Origin: Atrichornis clamosus | Lineage: Eukaryota; Chordata; Aves; Passeriformes; Menuridae | Assembly (NCBI GenBank): GCA_013400975.1 | Contig: WBMZ01011597.1 | Span: forward strand, 1-64,000 | DNA length: 64,000 nucleotides | Reading direction: 5' to 3' | In this document: positions 62,112-64,000 of the stretch, one piece after another | How the letters are laid out: the number at the start of each line of letters is the position of its first letter | Numbering within the stretch: the stretch's first letter is position 1 | Position numbers and translations under genes: made by a program | The notes under the pieces: generated by a model | What the model was told of the DNA's origin: nothing | The model's database searches: none | Seen by the model: only the letters and a program-made list of their open reading frames with translations

Positions 62112-62481
62112 CCCAGTTGGATAAGCTTGCATGGCAAGGGAGATTTAATCCATACCAAGATTTTGGTCAGATATTTTTCAAACACTGGCATAAATTTTTA
62201 ATTTGGACTTTGATATCCAAACAGGCCCAGCTGTAGTTCTCCTGGGGATCCTTCCAGAGGCTTGGACTTTGAACAGGCTCTGCAGCAAACAGCAGAGACT
62301 ACTGAAAATTCTGACGGCTGGTGCTGTACTACCAAGCACTACAATAAACTGGAAATCAACACATTCTGCCACTTGGAGGGACTGTTTAGAAAGAACTTCT
62401 CAAAGGAGAACAAATGGAAATAAAATACATAGAGGCAGGAAATACTGGTGCATTTGTGTCTCCATCTGGGAAATATTCTAG
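62112..62481 (+). mobile_element. L1/Tx1-type LINE ORF2 C-terminal relic
   Basis: Translation gives, in order, the landmarks of the ORF2 C-terminus of L1-clade LINEs. PSWISLHGKGDLIH (62112-62153) stands where the cysteine-rich CWRC...G.L.H motif is expected, with the cysteines lost. After a small deletion and frame change come PRFWSDIFQTLA (62155-62190), one TAA stop, and then IFNLDFDIQTGPAVVLLGIL (62194-62253), matching the P...LLG motif. LLKILTAG and INWKS...W (about 62308-62380) match the LL..L..A....I...WK motif, and a final IWEIF precedes TAG at 62479. The frame after the stop is open for 95 codons. L1-clade elements are common in mammals, frogs, fish and some reptiles but only rare relics are expected in birds. 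A poly(A) tail is not obvious. Chance similarity is possible but the order and spacing of motifs argue against it. Confidence 0.58.
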
Positions 62482-64000
62482 GAATGTTCCCAGTAACACA
62501 GGATTAACACCTTGAAATGAAAAAAGCAAATAAACATGACTGGATATAGTTTCATTATTTGCTTCATTCTGTTTTGATTTCCTCCTCACATTGCATATAC
62601 TGTGTACTCTTTTCTTATAGATGTGGTCCTAGATAACCATGTGTTAACTCTTCAGATGCTGACTAATAAAAGAATCTAAAAATTAATTTTTCTTTTCCTA
62701 TAGCAAATCTAAATCTTCTCAGATCTTCTGAGATGTCACTTCACTGCAGGTTGTGGCTGGCTGCTCCTTTGTGAGAGCAGCAAGTGAGAACTTGCAACAT
62801 CTAAAAGACATCTTCCTCCTGCTTCTGGTCCAATACCCATTAGAAGTGTCAGGCTTTGATATGCTAATATCTGATCTTACCAGCACAAATTAATGCTACA
62901 GACACAACTCCTTGTACTGTCATTATGGTAAGTTCAACACAACCTAGCTGAGCTTAAAGTTTCACTGGAAAGCTGCACTTTGGATAAATAGGAAGATCAA
63001 TATCATTACACCTTGGTTAATTAAGAATATTTGAATCACTTGGGCTTGAAACAGGAAAATTTGACAGTGCTATGGCTGCCCAAAATTGAACTTCTATGGA
63101 TAAGTATATGTTCATTATTCCCTGTCACTTTTAGAAGATGGCAGACTCTGTTTCCTTTATCAAGGCCCTAATGGATTGGAGTCCTTTGGCTTGATTGTTG
63201 CGTTTCATAAAGGATTTCTTAACTTTTCCTTCCAAAATAAAAATATGTTTTCCTAATGGTGAACTTAAAATTCACCATGAAAACATCATATGTCACTGTG
63301 AACACAGAAAGAGGTATCATAAGGCAGAATGGAAATATACTAGGAAAACTATCTCAGAAGGTTGTCGACCATCTTATTTTCTATTATTCCTGGCTTTAAC
63401 CAACAATTACATGTGTTGTATTTCATGATTCACTTAAAAAAAGTAAGTGCAATAAGACATCAACCACAAAAAAAAAAACCAAACCAGCAAACATTCATTT
63501 TACAAATAGGCAGCCAGATGCGGAAGAACACTTTGTTTTTAAAAACTCTGGCAAAAATGAAAGGAACTAGAATCCCTGGAGAATGAAGTTCTTGTTGACA
63601 CAGATTAATACACAATACACGGTCAGCTTCCCCAGCAAAAAGACAACATATATCATTCTGAGAAGAGACTTAATTTGCTGCATAGACCTTCTTGCTAAAA
63701 CTGTCGTGATCTGCTTTTGTGATATGAACTCTTATCTCCAGAAGCTAGACTGTGTCCTTCAGCTCACTTCAGGAGTTCTGAAATGACAAAATATTTCACT
63801 AACTGTTGGTCTGAACTTATCTGAAATGGCCAAATCCTTCCCTGCCTATGATGGTATAGTTCACTGACTACCTGTTTTTTTGGTACCCGAGTTGGAAAGC
63901 CAGACAGCCTCAAACCAATCTAAATCATTTGAGTTTAAACTCTGCTTACTAAACTCACCAACTACATTTCATTGAAGATCTTGATTTTCTCATGAGTCTA
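62482..64000. other. AT-rich non-coding stretch to the window end
   Basis: No gene, transposon or RNA signature recognised. An A-run lies at about 63467-63478. Open frames are below 80 codons. The right end is cut by the window. Confidence 0.6.

Noticed and set aside
1..64000. CRISPR arrays, operons, bacterial or phage genes
   Set aside because: No regular spacer array, no ribosome-binding-site/ORF arrangement and no long ORFs; CR1 and LTR remains show vertebrate nuclear DNA.
1..64000. tRNA or rRNA genes
   Set aside because: No credible A-box/B-box pair (GGTTCGAATCC-type) or rRNA core sequence was found on reading either strand.

Overview
The window is eukaryotic nuclear DNA, most likely from a bird. 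It is AT-rich and broken up by stops in all frames. It carries no operons, bacterial-type genes, tRNA or rRNA genes, and I recognise no intact protein-coding gene in it. The bird call rests on three truncated CR1 LINE copies (17.1 kb and 43.3 kb on the plus strand, 21.7-22.5 kb on the minus strand). They have the typical ORF2 C-terminal code and 3' ends made of ATTCTATGA-like octamers. A solo LTR with bird endogenous-retrovirus architecture (56.6-57.25 kb, minus strand) fits the same picture. Other reptiles also carry CR1, so the species is not fixed. The window reads as intergenic or deep-intronic sequence.

Layout. 0-17 kb: unique non-coding DNA with a pyrimidine tract at the left edge and small decayed repeats near 7.3 kb. 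17-25 kb: a CR1 3' fragment, a perfect 32-bp tandem duplication, a longer minus-strand CR1 split by a 33-bp duplication around an N, and a degenerate 21-bp-period array at 24.3-24.5 kb. 25-41 kb: mostly featureless; two open segments at 30.0 and 31.1 kb could be spliced in phase but are weakly supported. 41-50 kb: a perfect hairpin, a third CR1 end, an AT-rich block that looks like a conserved non-coding element, a long GGAA microsatellite, and a decayed LINE reverse-transcriptase fragment interrupted by a GA repeat. 50-56.6 kb: AT-rich non-coding DNA with two more enhancer-like blocks. 56.6-57.25 kb: solo LTR. 57.3-61.5 kb: moderately GC-rich sequence without a recognised gene. 61.5-62.0 kb: a purine-rich minisatellite containing a 178-bp duplication. 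62.1-62.5 kb: the most unusual item, a fragment resembling the C-terminus of an L1/Tx1-type LINE ORF2, a clade largely absent from bird genomes. The remainder is featureless.

The parts do not work together as a pathway. What can be read is transposon debris, simple repeats and possible regulatory DNA. I found no convincing new biological system. The best leads are the L1-like relic at 62.1 kb and the phase-compatible exon pair at 30-31 kb, and the latter is weak.
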